Shown here: piece after piece, positions 6,236-7,259 of the stretch | How the letters are laid out: each line of letters starts with the position of its first letter | How positions within the stretch are numbered: the stretch's first letter is position 1 | NCBI GenBank assembly: GCA_030039005.1 | Contig: JASHQT010000133.1 | Location: 1-7,259, forward strand | Source of the DNA: Bryobacteraceae bacterium | GTDB taxonomy: Bacteria; Acidobacteriota; Terriglobia; Bryobacterales; Bryobacteraceae | Reading direction: 5' to 3' | DNA: 7,259 nt | Program-made: the position numbers and the translations under genes | The notes under the pieces: model-generated | The model's input: only the letters and a program-made list of their open reading frames with translations | Databases searched by the model: none | Told to the model about the DNA's origin: nothing

Positions 6236-6241
6236 TCTGCT

Positions 6242-6403
6242 ATGGGATCAGGACGACGCATCAGAGGGGACGCGGAATTAATTCGCGCCTGCGAGATCGC
6301 TAACCAGGACCCTGCGTTGCGCGAGATTGAGGAAGAGTTCGGCGCGCTGCAAGACGAAATCGAAGAACCGTGGGAAGGCGCACCTGAATGGGAGGACCGA
6401 TGA
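6242..6403 (+). CDS. Short acidic ORF (53 residues) overlapping the crotonase start
   Basis: I do not recognise this protein. The reading frame runs ATG to TGA, and its stop overlaps the ATG of the crotonase gene in an ATGA tetranucleotide, the usual signature of translational coupling. The product has a basic start (GRRIRGD), an amphipathic helical centre (about 11-42, AELIRACEIANQDPALREIE and onward) and an acidic, tryptophan-containing tail (EEPWEGAPEWEDR). In all it has 16 acidic and 6 basic residues. Size and charge recall small antitoxins or regulatory partners, but no toxin gene lies next to it and no DNA-binding motif is visible, so I make no functional call. No Shine-Dalgarno precedes the ATG; an extended -10 element could give a leaderless message. 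It may instead be only a translated leader for the crotonase gene. Confidence 0.55.
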   Translation: MGSGRRIRGDAELIRACEIANQDPALREIEEEFGALQDEIEEPWEGAPEWEDR

Positions 6404-7176
6404 CTTACAAGCACCTCCATCAAACCACCGAGGGCCCGATCGGCGTCATCACGCTGAACCGGCCCGAGCGGCGCAATGCGCTGTCGCTCGATTTGATGCT
6501 CGAACTGATCGCCTGCCTGGATGCGATGGGGCGCGAGTCGAGCATCCGCGCCATCATCCTGGCAGCCGCGGGCAAGGTGTTTAGCGCGGGGCACGACTTG
6601 AGCGAGATGGTGGGGCGGACGGTAGGCGAGTACCGGCGCCTGTTTGATGTCTGCACGGAGCTGATGGCCAAGATCCAGGCGGTGCCGCAGCCGGTGATCG
6701 CGCAGGTGCAGGGAATCGCGACGGCGGCGGGGTGCCAGTTGGTCGCCACCTGCGATCTGGCCATCGCGAGCGATCAGGCGGCCTTCGCGACGCCGGGCGT
6801 GAAAATCGGGCTGTTCTGCACCACGCCGATGGTGGCGCTATCGCGCGCGGTGGGACGCAAACGCGCCATGGAGATGCTCCTCACCGGCAAGCGCGTGGAT
6901 GCGTCGACGGCCGCGGAGTGGGGCTTGGTGAATCGGGTGGTTCCGGCGGAGGAACTGGAATCTTCTACGCGCACTCTCGCCTGCCAGATCGCCGAGGCCA
7001 GCAGTTTCACGGTGGCGCTCGGAAAGCAGGCGTATTACGCGCAGATCGATCTCGATCAGCCGAAGGCATACGCCTACGCCAAGGAAGTGATGACGATGAA
7101 CTCGCTCGCGCACGACGCGCAGGAAGGCATTTCGGCGTTTCTCGAAAAGCGCGTCGCCTGCTGGAGCGGCGAGTAG
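6400..7176 (+). CDS. ECHDC3-like enoyl-CoA hydratase/isomerase family protein lacking both catalytic glutamates
   Basis: A crotonase-fold protein of 258 residues. I chose the ATG at 6400 because GGGAGG (6390-6395) lies 4 bases upstream and the codon overlaps the preceding ORF's stop; an in-frame ATG at 6388 would add four residues. Crotonase landmarks are ITLNRPERRNALS (17-29), FSAGHDLSEM (61-70, first oxyanion-hole loop) and QGIATAAGCQLVATCDLAIA (104-123, second oxyanion-hole loop), then SDQAAFATPGVKIGLFCTTP (124-143). The oxyanion-hole framework is intact. However, the two glutamates that activate water in classical enoyl-CoA hydratase (rat Glu144 and Glu164) are replaced by Q113 and G133. 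The GCQL and ATPGVxxGLFC pattern matches, from memory, the ECHDC3 subgroup. It probably binds an acyl-CoA, but hydratase activity is doubtful and the true reaction is unknown. Its stop touches that of the convergent next gene. Confidence 0.92.
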   Translation: MTYKHLHQTTEGPIGVITLNRPERRNALSLDLMLELIACLDAMGRESSIRAIILAAAGKVFSAGHDLSEMVGRTVGEYRRLFDVCTELMAKIQAVPQPVIAQVQGIATAAGCQLVATCDLAIASDQAAFATPGVKIGLFCTTPMVALSRAVGRKRAMEMLLTGKRVDASTAAEWGLVNRVVPAEELESSTRTLACQIAEASSFTVALGKQAYYAQIDLDQPKAYAYAKEVMTMNSLAHDAQEGISAFLEKRVACWSGE

Positions 7177-7259
7177 CTATTTGATTCGGTAAATAATCGA
7201 AAATCGTGTGCGGCCCACGACACGATAGCCGGCCAGCCAGTCGCTCAGATGGGGATAGT
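7177..7259 (-). CDS. C-terminal end of a truncated gene, possibly a membrane glycosyltransferase
   Basis: On the minus strand a frame is open from the window edge to a TAG at 7177-7179, giving 27 residues that end in WLAGYRVVGRTRFSIIYRIK. The pattern (WL, then Y-R-hydrophobic-V-G, a short basic stretch and IYR near the end) resembles the tails of polytopic mannosyltransferase-like (ArnT/PMT type) glycosyltransferases, as far as I recall. The stretch is too short for a firm call. The stop codon directly abuts the stop of the crotonase gene, so the two genes converge with no spacer. Everything upstream is outside the window. Confidence 0.45.
   Translation of the reverse strand, partial: YPHLSDWLAGYRVVGRTRFSIIYRIK

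Noticed and set aside
6242..6403. Toxin-antitoxin call for the 53-residue acidic ORF
   Set aside because: No adjacent toxin-sized gene of a known family and no ribbon-helix-helix or AbrB motif; the downstream gene is a crotonase.

Overview
This is a dense chromosomal segment of a fairly high-G+C bacterium. The style of the proteins (LepA, RibH and NusB, glycogen synthase, an ECHDC3-like crotonase) and the base composition suggest Acidobacteriota, perhaps a Solibacter/Bryobacter relative. That placement is a guess from general resemblance, not a search result. There are no rRNA or tRNA genes, no insertion sequences and no CRISPR arrays.

Left half (1-3709, minus strand): a co-directional cluster read right to left. 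It runs from a small multi-pass membrane protein of unknown function to ribH (lumazine synthase), nusB (antitermination factor), glgA (glycogen synthase), and then a classical thioredoxin (trx2, WCGPC). A clear intrinsic terminator follows. Beyond it lies a second, tandem thioredoxin (trx1) with a WCPPC active site, cut by the window edge one or two codons before its expected end. The spacings from the membrane protein to trx2 are 9, 5, 45 and 48 bases, which fits one transcript. trx1 looks like a duplicate of trx2: the 3' ends are almost identical and a remnant of the glgA tail lies upstream of trx1.

Centre (3710-5597): a 73-base divergent gap, then lepA (elongation factor 4) on the plus strand, full length with all GTPase motifs.

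Right part (5598-7259): next to lepA and convergent with it is a visibly A+T-richer two-gene cassette on the minus strand. It holds an unrecognised 115-residue soluble protein and a 54-residue single-pass membrane protein that starts at GTG behind a good Shine-Dalgarno. Divergent from it, a 53-residue acidic ORF may be read from a leaderless transcript. Its stop overlaps (ATGA) the start of an ECHDC3-like crotonase that lacks both catalytic glutamates of enoyl-CoA hydratase. The window ends in the C-terminal tail of a minus-strand gene whose stop codon abuts the crotonase stop.

The core of the window is housekeeping. The parts most worth a second look are the diverged thioredoxin pair and the small-protein cassette at 5602-6403.
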